Positions 22,599 through 35,110 of a DNA stretch of 64,000 bases are shown in pieces. Each line of letters opens with the position of its first letter. The stretch's first letter is position 1. The stretch spans positions 1,964,001 through 2,028,000 of the forward strand of contig NC_091112.1 in assembly GCF_024713975.1 (NCBI RefSeq). Reading direction: 5' to 3'. The notes under the pieces are model-generated. The model was not told the origin of the DNA. It ran no database searches and saw only the letters and a list, made by a program, of their open reading frames with translations. This DNA is from Paralichthys olivaceus (lineage: Eukaryota > Chordata > Actinopteri > Pleuronectiformes > Paralichthyidae). Made by a program: the position numbers and the translations under genes.

Positions 22599-22604
<6 letters not shown>

Positions 22605-23319
22605 CCCTCCCTCTCCTGTTCATTCCACTGCATTGTTTCCCAGAGGCTGGCTCCAGTGAGAAGAACACACGTCTCTGAACTGTTTAACAACGTCATTAGT
22701 CATCTTGCTTTGGCTTCACGTTGGCACTGCCGGCTCTATACGAGCCCTGCAAGTGGGTTACTATTTGCGGGGCCCCCAAGCTCCAACAGGGGCCCCCGAA
22801 AGCTCTGAATTAATTGGTCTTTCATGGTCTTATATATGCCCGACACAGATTCTCTGCTGGCTGAGGAGAGAGAGAGAGAGAGAGAGATATTCCACGTTTC
22901 CAATTTCAGCTTTGAAAGTTTGTTTTACAGGCATGAAAAGTTCAGTCGCGTGTTGTAAGCGTGACGAGGGGAAGAGATAAACAACAGACGACGTTACACA
23001 CAGTTACCATTTGACACGCAGCCTCACAGGATGATTAATGCCTGAACACATTTAGACAAACGATGGTTATTTTACAGGGAAAGTGGGTCATGTATTAAAT
23101 TCATGTGATTCACGATGGTTTAACCTACAGCAAGTTCAGAGACGATTTCACATTTACCGTATCAGAGGTTCGGAATATTTTCTTTCCTCAGAGTGAACAG
23201 GAAGGAATAAGTCTCGTTTTTAGTTGTATTTAGAGTCTATGTGTGGAAACGGACTCTGGGTTCAGATAGTTTGAAATCAGTTTCTATGTGACTGTTCTTC
23301 TCACTTGATTTATAACATC

Positions 23320-23460
23320 TCGTTAAATTTTGGCGTGGATCCGGACGAAGACGCGGAATCAGGAATATTTTAACATTTTATTTCATTTTTCAACATAGCG
23401 AGATAAGACAGTTTTACAGATTTCCTTGATTTATAAAGTCAGTAAACATTTTCCTAAGGA
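23320..23460 (+). repeat. Fragment of a percomorph interspersed repeat
   Basis: taaattttggcgtggatccg, gaatcaggaatatttt and caacatagcgagataaga are in the order known from a common fish repeat. It belongs with the fragments at 7635 and 38518. Confidence 0.45.
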
Positions 23461-24184
23461 GTTTATGTCTCAATCTCTAGTTTCATGTCTTCCTCAATAC
23501 AGCAAGATGTTAATTTTGTAAGTTATGGTCCATTTACAGTCAAATAGACCATAAAGCACTGTGTGAATTGTGGGTGTGGATACTATACCAGAGGTTTTGT
23601 CCAATCAGCAGCTCAGTGGCAACGTGTAAATAAACCTGAATGTATTAAAAAGGCAGTGATTCTTAAGTTGTCCACAGACGCAGCGGTTTCTGTTCGGTGT
23701 TTACATCAGCTGAAGATGTCACAGGACGTGTTTTGTAATTGATGTTAATCACGATAACAGTTATTTCATCTTAACTCAGTGTCTGGGGGCAAAAGCTGAA
23801 ACTGTAACATCCAAGATAAAACACTCGTTGAACTTCTCAGCTGCTGTAGTTGCGTGTCTTGCTCCAGCGTTCGTGTTTGAATGAAGGTTTTGCGACGTCT
23901 GGTTCAGACTGAGCCGCTCTGGTTTCCTGCCGCTCTGCTCTGATGAGCTTCACCTGTGTTCAGGACCTCGTTTGTGTATTTGTCTCTGTGCAGGAGTACG
24001 TCTCAACGTTCAGGTGACGGTAGGAGCTTTGTGAACCTTTTTAACTTTACACAGTTCCTGATTGTAAAGTTTAGATGGAAGTCTTCTTTGTTTGTAGAGT
24101 TTGGACGGAGCTGCTTCTGCAGGTCCACTCATCAGTCACTCAGAGTTCACACAGTCTCCATACGTTAAATTCACTGGAGCCTGA

Positions 24185-24345
24185 TTTTTATTTGATCTGC
24201 TCACACTCATAGATATCAGTTTTAATGGGATCTTCGCTGATCCACAGCACATCCTTCAGTTTCATAATAATCCATCCAGTAGTTTTTGCTTCATCCTGCT
24301 CCCTAAAACAAAACTTAACCTCCTTGTCGGTTGTTGGGTAATAAT
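24185..24345 (+). repeat. Interspersed repeat fragment (ccagtagtttttgc module)
   Basis: cacatccttcagtttcataa is followed by tccatccagtagtttttgc and a tail aacctccttgtcgg. This is the same module order as at 12.8 and 35.0 kb. Confidence 0.5.
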
Positions 24346-25372
24346 TTTGTCTCTGCGACTCATGTCACATTAACATAGTTCAGAGACTATTCAACTTAAA
24401 CCACTGTCACTTCAAATGAAATGAAAACAATCTACTTAAAAAAGAGTCAGAGATGAGGAGTGTTGTGCTGATGTTGTCTAATTCCTCACTTTCCTCCATG
24501 TTGTTTCTTCCTGTCATGGACGCTTCTTCTCTGTCGGTTCCGTCTTGGGACCTAGTTTTGTCTTTGTTATTGTCCATTAAGGTTAAGCTTGATGTGTTGG
24601 GAAGAAATCTGTAATTCTTTAAGAAGGTATTTGTTATTTTTACTCTGTTGCTTCTCACCTCTGGATGAAAAGTATCGTTGTCTTGTTTACAAAGATCCAG
24701 GTCTGTATCCATCAATCAAACGAGGTTCAGCTTTTGACCTTTATTAGTCGTCATCGCTCATTTCCTGGCATCTCGTTACTCATCGTTATGAAATTCAACA
24801 ATGTCTGAAAAAATATAGTATCTGGCGTCAACCAAAATACAGCGAAGAGTCAGAATGGAGGAGCCAGACAGACATTAGCATCAGCTCGTCGACTCGACAG
24901 GAGGCTCCAGCGGCAGCGGATCCTCAGGAGAGTTCATCGCTCTGTTCATCCCGAGAGTCTCTCACTACAGGCTCTGATTTACAAAACTACTTTCCTGCGA
25001 GGCGGAAACATGGCTTCTCCAGTGTGGGGGGACATGAGCCAATTAGCAAGACAAAGAAACCCAAGGCTAAACATGTTAAAAAGAATTAATAATTCAAAGG
25101 GCAGAGCTGCTCTCGAATACGCTCTCTTATCGTCAATCTGTGATCTTCACTTCAACCCATAAGCTGCTGTGCAGTAACACATGGGGAGTTTTTCTGTTGC
25201 CTGCCCGAATGCATCGTCTTCTCCTGCTGCTTCAGTCTGTGTGATCTCCTCTTTACGAAATACACTGAGGTGTGAGCGCACCGTTTTTATTTGTGTACAC
25301 TTCAGCCACTTTTATTAATCGACTGATTAATTTAAATTCATATCAAAGACACATGAACACGTTTGACTTCAG

Positions 25373-25738
25373 AGAGATGGATAGATGATGGACGGAGAGT
25401 GATGGATAGAAAGATCGATCAAATGATGGAGATAGATGATAGAGGGATAGAAAGATGGGGATAGATGGAGGGATCAAGAGGTAAATGGATGGAGATTCAG
25501 ATGGTAGATAAACTCAGATATATAGATGGATAGTGGAATAGACAGACATATAGAGGAATATAGATGATAGACAGACATATAGAGGAATGTAGATGATAGA
25601 TAGACAGACAGATAGGCGGATGGATAGATATAGATAGACAGACGAGGACAGGATGGATAGAGAAATGGATGGTGATAGAGGTAGATGGGAATAGATGGAT
25701 TGATGGAGAAATAGATGATAGATGGATGGACAGATGCA
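25373..25738. repeat. Degenerate GATA/GATG tetranucleotide block
   Basis: About 365 bp is dominated by gata, gatg, gaga and agac units with no fixed period. The complementary strand gives an 88-codon open frame of His/Ser/Ile-rich repeats, which is a by-product. Confidence 0.85.
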
Positions 25739-26697
25739 GAAAGTGAAAACAGTGCGAGAACATAACGGAACAGTCCCGGTGCTGCTCTGCCCGGGTTGGT
25801 TAGCGTCGTCTGTCTCCGGCCTGTTAAAGTGCAGTGATAGCTGATAGCTGTGGGGACACTCGAGTCTCTGTGGTAATTATCTGTCTGTCTCCGGCAGCCG
25901 ATCGGACTCTGGATCCGCTGTGGAGCCGCTGTAGCTCAGCGGGTCGGAGCTGCTGCAAACAACTCGGCTCAGTCTGCTGCGAGGAAACCAGACACATTAA
26001 GCATCCGCCACGCCGGCAACATTGCATCTCCTGAATGTCTTCTTCAGAGGAATTTAGGTAAAGCAGCTGAAGTATAGTTTGAACTGACAGTCGGCCTGTT
26101 GCACGTTTTCTGTGTGTGAGACAAAGACATGAGATCATTGTCAGAAAACAGTGATCAGAATATTTATTATCAGGATGTAGACTTCTTCAAAACGCTTTTC
26201 CTGGAGCTCAGATGATGGTTTTTGTTTTGCCTCTAGCACACGTGTGATGCCACCATACATGGACTTAATGGACAGAAACTCTCCTCCGCAGCTGCTGTTA
26301 CGTGTTCTGCTGAACCTTTGTGCAATAATCAATGCTCTCAGCTCGTGTGCGTTTCTTCATTCATGTTTCCTGTGTTTTTATTCGATTGGACACTTTCGCA
26401 GACACGTCGTGTTTCTGTGTTTGGTGACATGAAACCTTCTATTTTACGTGTATTTATATTCGTGCTCCCCTCCCATGTACGGCGACAATTAAGGTTTCTT
26501 CTACCTTGTGTACAGTAAATGTGTAATTTATTTTTTTGACACCATTAAATCTTTATTGGTTTGTGGTGAGATGAAGAACGAAATTAACAGCTGTGCAGTG
26601 AGAGCTCTGTGGTGCAGTATATTATATTATTTGGATATAAACAGTCCTGAAGATGACCCCTGATAAAACTGAGTATAAAATGTTTATCATGAGCTTT

Positions 26698-26866
26698 GAA
26701 GGAGCTGGTCGGCAGATTTTGGGACGTTTGGATAGAGCCAGTCTTATGCTAAGCTAACTAGCAGCTGGCTCCATCTATATAGTATATAATGTACAGTCAT
26801 TAATATTCTCACCAAACCGGCAAGAAAGAAATTAAGAATGTTTCCCAAAATGTTGAACTATACATG
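26698..26866 (+). repeat. Percomorph interspersed repeat (AGCCAGTCTTATGCTAAGC module)
   Basis: tttggatagagccag, tatgctaagctaact, agcagctggct, ggcaagaaag and cccaaaatgttgaactat follow the order of a frequent fish repeat. It abuts CTCF-motif repeat copy 5. Confidence 0.6.
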
Positions 26867-26874
26867 TTGAGCAA

Positions 26875-26965
26875 AAAGTTGCCCCCTTGTGGCTGCCTGC
26901 AGCACACCCTGTCTTCTCCATGTTAGTGAAAGGGACATGGACCAAACTAAGCACAGGCTAAATCA
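26875..26965 (+). repeat. Dispersed repeat with CTCF-like core, copy 5
   Basis: GCCCCCTTGTGGC (26881-26893) is followed by tgcctgcagca, cttctccatgttagtg and gggacatggaccaaact. This is the same block order as the copies at 955 and 20866. Confidence 0.65.
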
Positions 26966-26999
26966 TTTTTAGCCTTTAAGCCACAACATTTCAGCATCG

Positions 27000-29010
27000 G
27001 GTTGACTACACAGGAAGTAAACTAAATATTCTAGAAGAAAACAAAAACAATTAATATAATTGGATTGTTACGTTAACTTTTTAGCCTTGTCCAGCCTCTC
27101 ACCAGTAGGGGGTGTTGTGGTTCCCTCAGCATCCCTACTTCCTGTGTCCTTGTTTTGTGACTTCGTTCATTGTGCGACGGGAGGAAGCTGGGACACGTCG
27201 TCCATCTTTGTTTACAATCTACGTACAGCACATATCTACAGAAACCACCTGGCTGTGTCTCTGAATTCATTAAACCGACTCACTGTTTCTCTGGAGGTGT
27301 TTGTGTTGTCATTACACTTGCATCATCTGTTGTTTTCTAGCTGACGTCTTGAAACAAGCTCAACCACCGCAGCACTGTTGCTAACGCTGCCTCGTGGTTT
27401 GTCATTTTCAAAGTAAATACGTTTTCCACATTATTAATCATCCATTTTAGACGCCCTGAGCTGGACAGAATGATATGAACGTGTTTTTGGTGGTCGGCGA
27501 TGATCAGTTCAGATAAGCCGTGTGTTTGTATTGAACTGGAGCTCAGAAACCGCCTCACGGTGTGTTTTTAAAGATTTTGCAGAAACTTGTGACACGAGAA
27601 ACAACTGCAGAAAACGCAGCCCTCTAGCAACCAGCAATACAGACGGTGTGAGTCATCCACAGTGCCACCATTTGATGATCAAAATAGAGCCAGATGATAG
27701 CATCTCCCATGAAGACTGTGTCTGACATATTGGGGGGAAAATTGGTTCTGGAGATGCAAAACAAAAACCGTCATTCAAATCTGCTTCTCTGTGTTTTAGT
27801 TTTAACAGTATACCTGAAAAATCCCTGCGCCTCCAGGGACCACGTATGACAGATAAAAGTGAAGTAAACAGAGCAGACGGCAGGGTGGGAAGGAAGCTGA
27901 AGCTATTTTAGAATAAACAAAGCAGACAGGAGCGTGATCAGGTCCTTTCTGGTTAGTGGACGCTCAGTCTGCTGTCCCTTATCCTCCAGCGGCCCATTAA
28001 GTCAGGAGAGAGACGTGGAGGAGAGAAGCACCAGCGGCGCAGCATGATGCCGACCAACAAACAAGTGAGATGACACTTGGAAACCACTCAGGCATCAGGA
28101 AAATAGGGACCTTTCAACAATACTTGGTTGTTTTCCACAAATTTAGTCTGTTCTCAGCAATTCATGAGGGAAATTTAAGTACAGATGAGGTACTCCCTAA
28201 TGGTCCAATTGCATCTGGCAAACAAAGGCAGCTCTGTTCCCTGAGTGGCTTTGTGTGGTTGCAGAAACAATTACTGTCAAAACCATTTCCATGGCAGGTG
28301 AGCAGTAGAGCCTGATAAATACAACTATTATGATAATATTGTGCAGTTAGACCTTTTATGTGGCGATGGCTAAAGAGTATTCAGGGGAGAAGAAGTGAAA
28401 CAGTGAGAGGAAAGAAAGAAAGAAAGAAAGAAAGAAAGCAGGAGAAGGTGGGAGGCGAGAATGTGGAATGATGGGTTAATTGAACGGATTCAAATTTCCG
28501 TTTTCTGTGAGGAAGCCGGGGAGGACAGATCGCCACAGGAGAGGAGCGAGCGAGAAACGAGATGGAAGAGGAGACAATGAAATTGAGAAAATGAGACGGA
28601 GGAGACAAAACGACTGAGATAAAAACACAAGGGGGAAGAAAGGGGGAGAAAGGATAACCTCAGAGACAGAAATGTGCAGGGAGAGAAAAACAGTGGCAAT
28701 AAAAGAACGATAAGAGTGTCAGACACTAAAGCTCCTTTCAAACATACTCTGCTCTTTGTAAAAGTGCTGCCAGTAAAAATGATGATTGCAAGTGATTTAT
28801 TTTAATCCACGAAATCCTTCCTGAACACTGATCAGGTACGTGGTCAGCGGAGACGCTTTTATAATAGTTTTCACTTTATTTTGGTTTTTAACTCATGTCT
28901 TTTGTAAATAATATAATATTATACTGTTTAATAAAAAATAAAAAATAATAATTCAAAACTGAAACAAATAAACAAGAGAAAATGTGATGGAAAGAGAGAA
29001 AAGAGCTGTG
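27000..29010. other. Intergenic DNA, partly non-repetitive
   Basis: The segment 28060-28335 is unique-looking, low in simple repeats and may be conserved non-coding DNA. A (GAAA)n run lies at 28411-28439, followed by a purine-rich stretch to about 28690. A CTCF-like string lies at 27099-27114. No exon is supported. Confidence 0.4.
28411..28439. repeat. (GAAA)n microsatellite
   Basis: About seven units of the tetranucleotide aaag, within a purine-rich stretch. Confidence 0.9.
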
Positions 29011-29014
29011 AGAG

Positions 29015-29016
<2 letters not shown>

Positions 29017-29056
<40 letters not shown>
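29017..29056. repeat. (CA)n microsatellite
   Basis: A 40-bp CA tract. Further tracts lie at 29515-29541 and 29670-29693. Confidence 0.93.
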
Positions 29057-29058
<2 letters not shown>

Positions 29059-29509
29059 CTACTGTGCAGTGCTAATGGCGATGCCCCGGGTCCTTTACAT
29101 GACGCTCACACTCTGGGTTGGTGGGCGACTTCAAAGCGTTATGAAAGCTGCCGCTGATGGCGAATCGCTGCGAACAGACGCCACCGAGCAGCGAGTGACC
29201 GGCTGCTGCTGAATTTGGCCGCACGTGTCAGACACAGTGGCTCTGTGATTGGACGGGACAGGTTAATGGCTTCGCTGCGGCCATCTTGCGGTCAGCCGGT
29301 GCGGCGGGTTAACTCGAGTTCTCCAGAGGTTCTGAGATTAAACCACCAGGGAGCTGAAATGACGGAGCCTGCTGCGACGTGGCAGGTGAACAGACCCGAC
29401 GCACAAATTCAATTTCACTTCTGTAAACTACAAAGATTCTGCTGTTATTGCTTTTATCGCCAATCTCCTCCTCGGCCTCCAGGCTGTGATAAAAGAGTTT
29501 TTGGCTCAA

Positions 29510-29541
<32 letters not shown>

Positions 29542-30309
29542 GGCTTAGACACACAACCACAAACTTTGTCTTTCTGATGCATGTTCCAGTGGTCGCATCG
29601 TTTAACAGGCGTGCTCATATTTGCTATACACTGAACACTTCCTCACTCTGACGCATGTGATCTCTTCCCCACACACACACACACACACACACAGGTATTT
29701 TCTGACACACATCCACAGAAACATGCAGCCATCACTCACTCAGCAGTCGTCCACAGTGGGGGGGCTGGCCTGGCAATCTTCTCCAGGCTTCAGACCACAG
29801 GTGGTAAACCAAACAATCAGCAGCTCCCACCGTGATTTGAGAGCAAACCGTCCTCACGCAGCTCATTTGACTTTCTTGCGACAACGAAGGCGAGAGGCTT
29901 TTTTTCAAATTTCATTTTTCCCTCGAGTGACAACCTGAAACTCCGTGATGATCGGCCACAGAGAGGAGCGGTGGTCAGTCTGAGCTGCAACAGAAAGACG
30001 ATGGGTTTTCTTGTCGTCAGTGATTTTCCCAAAGATATAAAATACATTAATTAATGGAGAACGGCAAGAATTCATTTTAATGAATCAACATACTCATCCA
30101 GTAATCAGTTAATGTGGACGGATAAAAATAAAAGAATGAGATGATGAAGGCTGTAAATCTGTTTCTTATTGTCCCCAACATTTATTTCAAAATAGAAACT
30201 TAGAGATACTGTGAGTACAATTAATACATTGAGTTATTGATATTGCATTGATTGTCAAGATTGCGACAAAGATACTATTCCAGAGTTGTAAACCTTCCTC
30301 ACAGATTAA

Positions 30310-30560
30310 AAGATAGTTCAGACATGCCCTGAACTCCGCAGATGCTCTGTATTTTCTCTGGAGGAGGTGCACGTGTGAACGCAAATGTCCGAGGTGCTCC
30401 GGATCATCTGCAGACTTTGGTCTCCTGGTACAGAGTCAGCAGAAAGTCTGGAGAATCCGATGTGAGGACGCAGCAGGGGATCCCCCGCTGGATTCACCGC
30501 GAGCGAGTGGGGGAGTGAGCGTGGATTTCTCACGGGATGTTTCAGGAGCTTCAGGATCTT
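30310..30560 (+). repeat. Interspersed repeat (GACATGCCCTGAACTCC module)
   Basis: ttcagacatgccctgaactc, gtgtgaacgcaaatgtccga and ctggagaatccgatgtgagg occur in order, and cccccgctggattcaccgcg follows. The first block is shared with 16887. Confidence 0.55.
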
Positions 30561-30589
30561 TAGGATCAGTGTTTTCTAAACTTCCTTTA

Positions 30590-30700
30590 AAGCAAACTTT
30601 GGGGTTTTTAAACTATGTAAAACTTTTACTTTCACAAAAACCTGTAAAACACACTAGAGGAAAGAAAACACTTAAAAAATAATCAAATGTCTCTTTTAAT
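30590..30700 (-). repeat. TTTAAAGGAGACA-family fragment, reverse orientation
   Basis: acttttactttcacaaaaac, acacactagagga and caaatgtctcttttaa are the reverse-complement blocks of the element at 17735-18221. Confidence 0.55.
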
Positions 30701-31661
30701 ATTTTGCCTGTTTCTTATTTTTTTTGGGGGGGGGGGCTTGTGTTTTTGCTCTAAAGCTGTTTTGGGCTGGAACAGCTGGACTTGCTGAATACTGAACTAA
30801 AGCAGTCGGGTAATGGCAGATAAACTGTGCCCTCAGGCACGAGAAACCTGGTAATTACTCTGTGGTGAACACTGGTACCAGAAAGAGTTGTTGGGAAGGA
30901 GCCTCTCTTTTCTGTTGAGCTTCCTTTACGAGACCCTGCAGCTGAATCAGAGGGTTCGTGTCTGTCCTCAGGGGGCTGTCAAACGGCCTCTTGGGTAAAC
31001 GTAGTTACGAGCTGCAGAAGAAAAAGCAGGTTTGTGCCAAGTGAGTCGTCTGAAAAGGAAAAATTACAGGTTGTGGACTGCAGAGAATATTCCAGTTTCC
31101 AGATTGATAATGCGCCACATAACAGTTTTGAGTATTCGAGGGGGGGATCTCCGCCCCGTCTATCGTCTCTCTGCATCTGACACAAATGCTGATGTCTGTT
31201 TTAGCTCACGGCTCTTTACTCTCGCTGGTGGATTGTTGTGTAACCTCTGGAGTGCTGAAAGCCGCTAAACACAATACCAGTTAATTGGCTGTGCTCTAAT
31301 ACTGTTGCAAAGGTTATTTTTACCTCTCATGCATGTGACTGTGTGGGAGTGTGAGTGTTTGTGTTTAGTCTGCTGACAATCGACAACACACTTTCTCTTC
31401 AACTTACTTTGCCTCCGTCTTTTTCTGTTTGTGTGTGTTTGTGTGTGTGTTTTTGCGCACGCTGTCGATACAAGACAAATCTGTTTTGTTGTTACTCCAC
31501 GGCCGATGACAAATCATTATATGATAATTGATCACATTAATTAATCAGCTTGCTCCCTCTCATTAGTCTCTGAGGTGAGACAATAATCTGGACGATCACG
31601 TTAAAGACACATCGAGAAAAAAAATCCTGTTTTCTCCAGAAGTCAAGATTGTGGCTTTACT

Positions 31662-31663
<2 letters not shown>

Positions 31664-31751
<88 letters not shown>
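31664..31751. repeat. (TG)n microsatellite, 88 bp
   Basis: This uninterrupted TG tract of about 44 units is one of the longest perfect dinucleotide tracts in the window. It is followed by a repeat fragment (aacagattttcaccaaact) near 31775. Confidence 0.95.
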
Positions 31752-31755
<4 letters not shown>

Positions 31756-32649
31756 TACAAAATAACTCAACAATGCATGAACAGATTTTCACCAAACTCG
31801 CCGGCAGTATTTCTTGGGAAGGAATCTACAGATGATTAACAAAAATATATATTACGTAACTACGTAGGCAACGGAATTTTCTTGTGTATCTCAACATGTA
31901 CTACTTTTGTATGAGGTCAAATACCTGAATGATCCCACTACTGAACTGTAGATCATGGTAGAAATTACGTCATCACGATGTCACTGTGACGTCACTGAAA
32001 GATTCCATTTCATTAAGATCAGTGACACAATCGACAGTTTATTTAGAAAAGTCAAAGTACACATTAAATGAGGATGGAAATGGAAGCAGTGTATGTTCTG
32101 TGGCCGTAGATCACGGACACCATCGGTAACCATTGTACCCACCATGAATGCGAGCCCACAGCATCCGTCTCCTCCTGTGCGGGAGTGAGATAGAAGCTTT
32201 CAAAGCCTCTTTTCAAATCTACAGGGAGCGAGAATTTAACTGAAAAGGGGGAGTGTTACTTTAAGATTCGGCTTTTACAGCTTTTTCCAACACTTTGTTA
32301 AAAACAGGGTTGAAATACCTGAGTAGGGAATTATTGGTGCTTTGACTCGTTGAGAAGCGCTTCAGCTCGGGCTCACTGGCTGCTCCCTGCTCCTGTTAAC
32401 CATTGTCTCTTCACCATTTAACTCGGGTCGCTGCTTTGCACGTCACCGCCTCTCCGGAGACGCCTTAACTGCAATGTATCACTCCCATGTATTTAGAGCG
32501 AGCTTTCACCGGGAAGGAGAAGTGACGAGTCAAAGTACACCAAGTACACAGAGTACACGCTGCTGAAAACCTCTGTACATGTTCAGATTGACGTTTTAAT
32601 TTATGTTCCATATAATACTGGAATGTTGTTGCTCGTATTTGTGTGATCA

Positions 32650-32735
32650 GCGTCTCGATCACCCCCTGGTGGCTCGCTGCAGAATAGTTGATAAATCCTA
32701 CCTCCTCCATGTTAGCAGAGTTGAACCTGAGTCGC
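32650..32735 (+). repeat. Dispersed repeat with CTCF-like core, copy 6
   Basis: TCACCCCCTGGTGG (32659-32672) is followed by ctcgctgcag, gttgataaatcctacctcct and ccatgttagcag. The complement of the core is CCACCAGGGGGTGA. Confidence 0.65.
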
Positions 32736-32834
32736 TCCATACAATGAATCATCACTGTCATACAGCTGTTAAAATATGTTACACGCGATATAAGTTGTTT
32801 TCAAAACACTCGGTATTGGCAGATGTGTATCATC

Positions 32835-32945
32835 TTTGTATACAGTCCATGCTCTTGCCCAAGGACACTTCACCACGTGAACTGCAGTAGCTGGGGATTG
32901 AACCTACAACCATCTGGTTATTGGGTGACCTGCTCTCACTGGAGT
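32835..32945 (-). mobile_element. tRNA-derived SINE remnant, reverse orientation
   Basis: The complement contains GGTTCAATCCC (from 32894-32904), a Pol III B-box, followed by a downstream block with ccttgggcaagagc. The same B-box and gggcaaga block recur in forward orientation at 46.2 kb. It is a recurrent fish family in which the tRNA-like head is followed by a conserved body. Confidence 0.6.
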
Positions 32946-34760
32946 CTCCTGTGGGACCAAATTAAAGAATATTGAAATACGTTTTTGACGCTGATGTGTC
33001 ACCTTCTATTTCTCCTTCTCCGCGCTACAGGAGGCTCAATAAAGAAAAATGTTTTCTGACATGATTGTGAAACACAGCATCTGGTGATGAAGTGAAATCG
33101 ATACCGTTGTTTTCTTGCAATCTCCCTGCAAGGACACGATCCACTGGAGGTTTACTAACCCTCACTTAATGCAGAGCGCATTATGGAGTGAATTCCTGCT
33201 CTGCTTTCTCCAGGGAATATTAATTGTAGATACAGGTTTTATATACTACTGTATATAGCTGCGCGCCGACAGTCTGTTATTGTTCTTGACTTCCGCCGCG
33301 TGTGGAATTTATTCAAATGAATATGAAAAGTCCAGAGAAAGACGAGAGGAAAAATTCAGTGTCGTAGGTAACTGAGAGAATAAAGATAAATACAAATAAC
33401 AACAAAGATGTTAAAAGAATACACAGTAAATATAAGAAATAATACAAACCAACTGAGACGTAAGATATAAGACATGAAATATAAGAAAACGGAGGGGACG
33501 TGCAGTCTTCAAAGAACATCACAGATCTAGTTAGACGTTTGAAAATGCCCTTTCAGGAAACAAGCTATGCTTTTAAGGCAAAGATGAACTTTTGGCTGAA
33601 GAAAATCTCTTTTAATGTCACTGAAACGGACATTTGTGATTATTAAACGAGGACAGATGAGTAACATTTGGAGTCTAAGCTTCTTTATGGCAGGAGATTT
33701 TGCTTTTTAGATTTCCTGAGTATGTCGTCTTGGAGTCTGGGAACTCGCGACATTCATTGTTAAATGGGAGCTCTGTTTTCCGACGGCAAATAAAGCAGGT
33801 GTAAATAATGATTCATGAATTTCTCCTATAATATTGTGAATACGTTTTCTGGAAATCCATCACAAACAAACAAACAAACAGATAGGAAACATTCTTGCAG
33901 ACGCACTTAAACATTAAACCTTCAGCTAAAGATACAAAAATTATAAGATAGTGTGAGTTTGAGTCCGGTGTCTCCACTGTGGTCTCATCGGCTGTTCATT
34001 ACACACAGTGTTTATAATTAGATTGACGATGATACATCGGTGTTTAAAATGCACCTTTCACATTTTATTCACCGGGGAACGTTTTCAAAGCTCACATGTG
34101 TTTTTAATCAGCCACGGCCTGTTTCACATGCACACAGCTACTTTGCATTAATTCACACCTGGCCAGTGAGACCAGTCGTGAACATCTGGACGTCGGGACG
34201 GTGAGCCGGGCACGATGCACCTCTGTGGGGAGCTGCTGAGGGAGGAGATGACCTTGATGTGTCTCCTTGCATTACTCTTCCCCTGCATTACCGGCAAAGC
34301 GTGGAATAACTTCACGAGTGACTCTGCAGAGACCCGTTTACAAGTCCCAGCACCGGCGGCGATAAATGAAATCGATACCCCCGGCTCCCCGAGCAGTTTC
34401 CCTGTCGCACCCCCCGTCCACGAGCTCATACGACCACACATCTTTACAGCCCAGAACTGATTATGAAGCACAAAGTAGATCTGCTTACCTGAAAGATTGG
34501 TAATTATGGGCAGCAGAGTGCGTTGTTGGTGGAGTGCAGATACTGTAAGCTGTCTTCGGACATTGTTACGGTAAGAAGGGAGGAAGAACCAGGCCTCACA
34601 AATCAATGCTCTTTGTAAAAGCTGGTAAAAGCAGGGAGGGGCTTCACAGAAACGTCTTCAGACCAACTTCATCTCTGTTCTGTTCTGGAATATCATCCTG
34701 AACATAAAAGAACACGGTACTGTACTCCTGGTACTCAAACGCTTATCATAAAGTATAATG

Positions 34761-34782
34761 ATATATATATATATATATATAT
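34761..34782. repeat. (TA)n microsatellite
   Basis: A 22-bp AT dinucleotide run. Confidence 0.9.
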
Positions 34783-34959
34783 GGATCACTATAAAGTTGT
34801 GTTTCTGAACAAAGGTCGCACAAAAATCTGGAATAAAGACAAAATCAAACATTGACGTAGAAGTGCACCCAGGAACTCCACCCACAGTCTCCTTATACGA
34901 ATAAACTCATCTTTACCAGTCCCCTAAATGTGGCTGATTTTTATTCAACATCAATAAAG

Positions 34960-35110
34960 AAAGTTGATCCATATCACGGATTGTGATTTTTCTTCACAGG
35001 TTCGGATTTTCTCTTTCTTTTGTCGTATCCGTCCGGTAGTTTTTACATAATCCTGCAAACTAACTCAAAAGAAATTATAACTTCTTTGGCAGAGTTGATA
35101 AGAACGAGGT
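34960..35110 (+). repeat. Interspersed repeat fragment (ccggtagtttttacataatcc module)
   Basis: tatccgtccggtagttttta is followed by cataatcctgcaaactaac and cttctttggcagag. It is the same module as at 12.8 and 24.3 kb. Confidence 0.5.

Larger units (their letters stand above)
22600..25370. other. Intergenic DNA with repeat fragments
   Basis: A short GA run lies at 22867-22888. Fragments of interspersed families are present at 23320-23460 (ggcgtggatccgga, aacatagcgagata) and 24185-24345 (ctcatagatatcag, ccatccagtagtttttgc). No exon-like segment stands out. Confidence 0.45.
29060..31660. other. Intergenic DNA between CA and TG tracts
   Basis: It contains GC-richer unique sequence (29060-29420) and two more CA tracts (29515-29541, 29670-29693). 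Two repeat fragments follow at 30310-30560 and 30590-30700, with a poly-G run near 30726. No gene is supported. Confidence 0.45.

Noticed and set aside
25497..25763. An 88-codon His/Ser/Ile-rich frame on the minus strand.
   Set aside because: It is the translation of the GATA/GATG block.
25925..26000. A tRNA-like GTAGCTCAGCGGG string.
   Set aside because: No matching B-box, acceptor stem or anticodon arm could be found.
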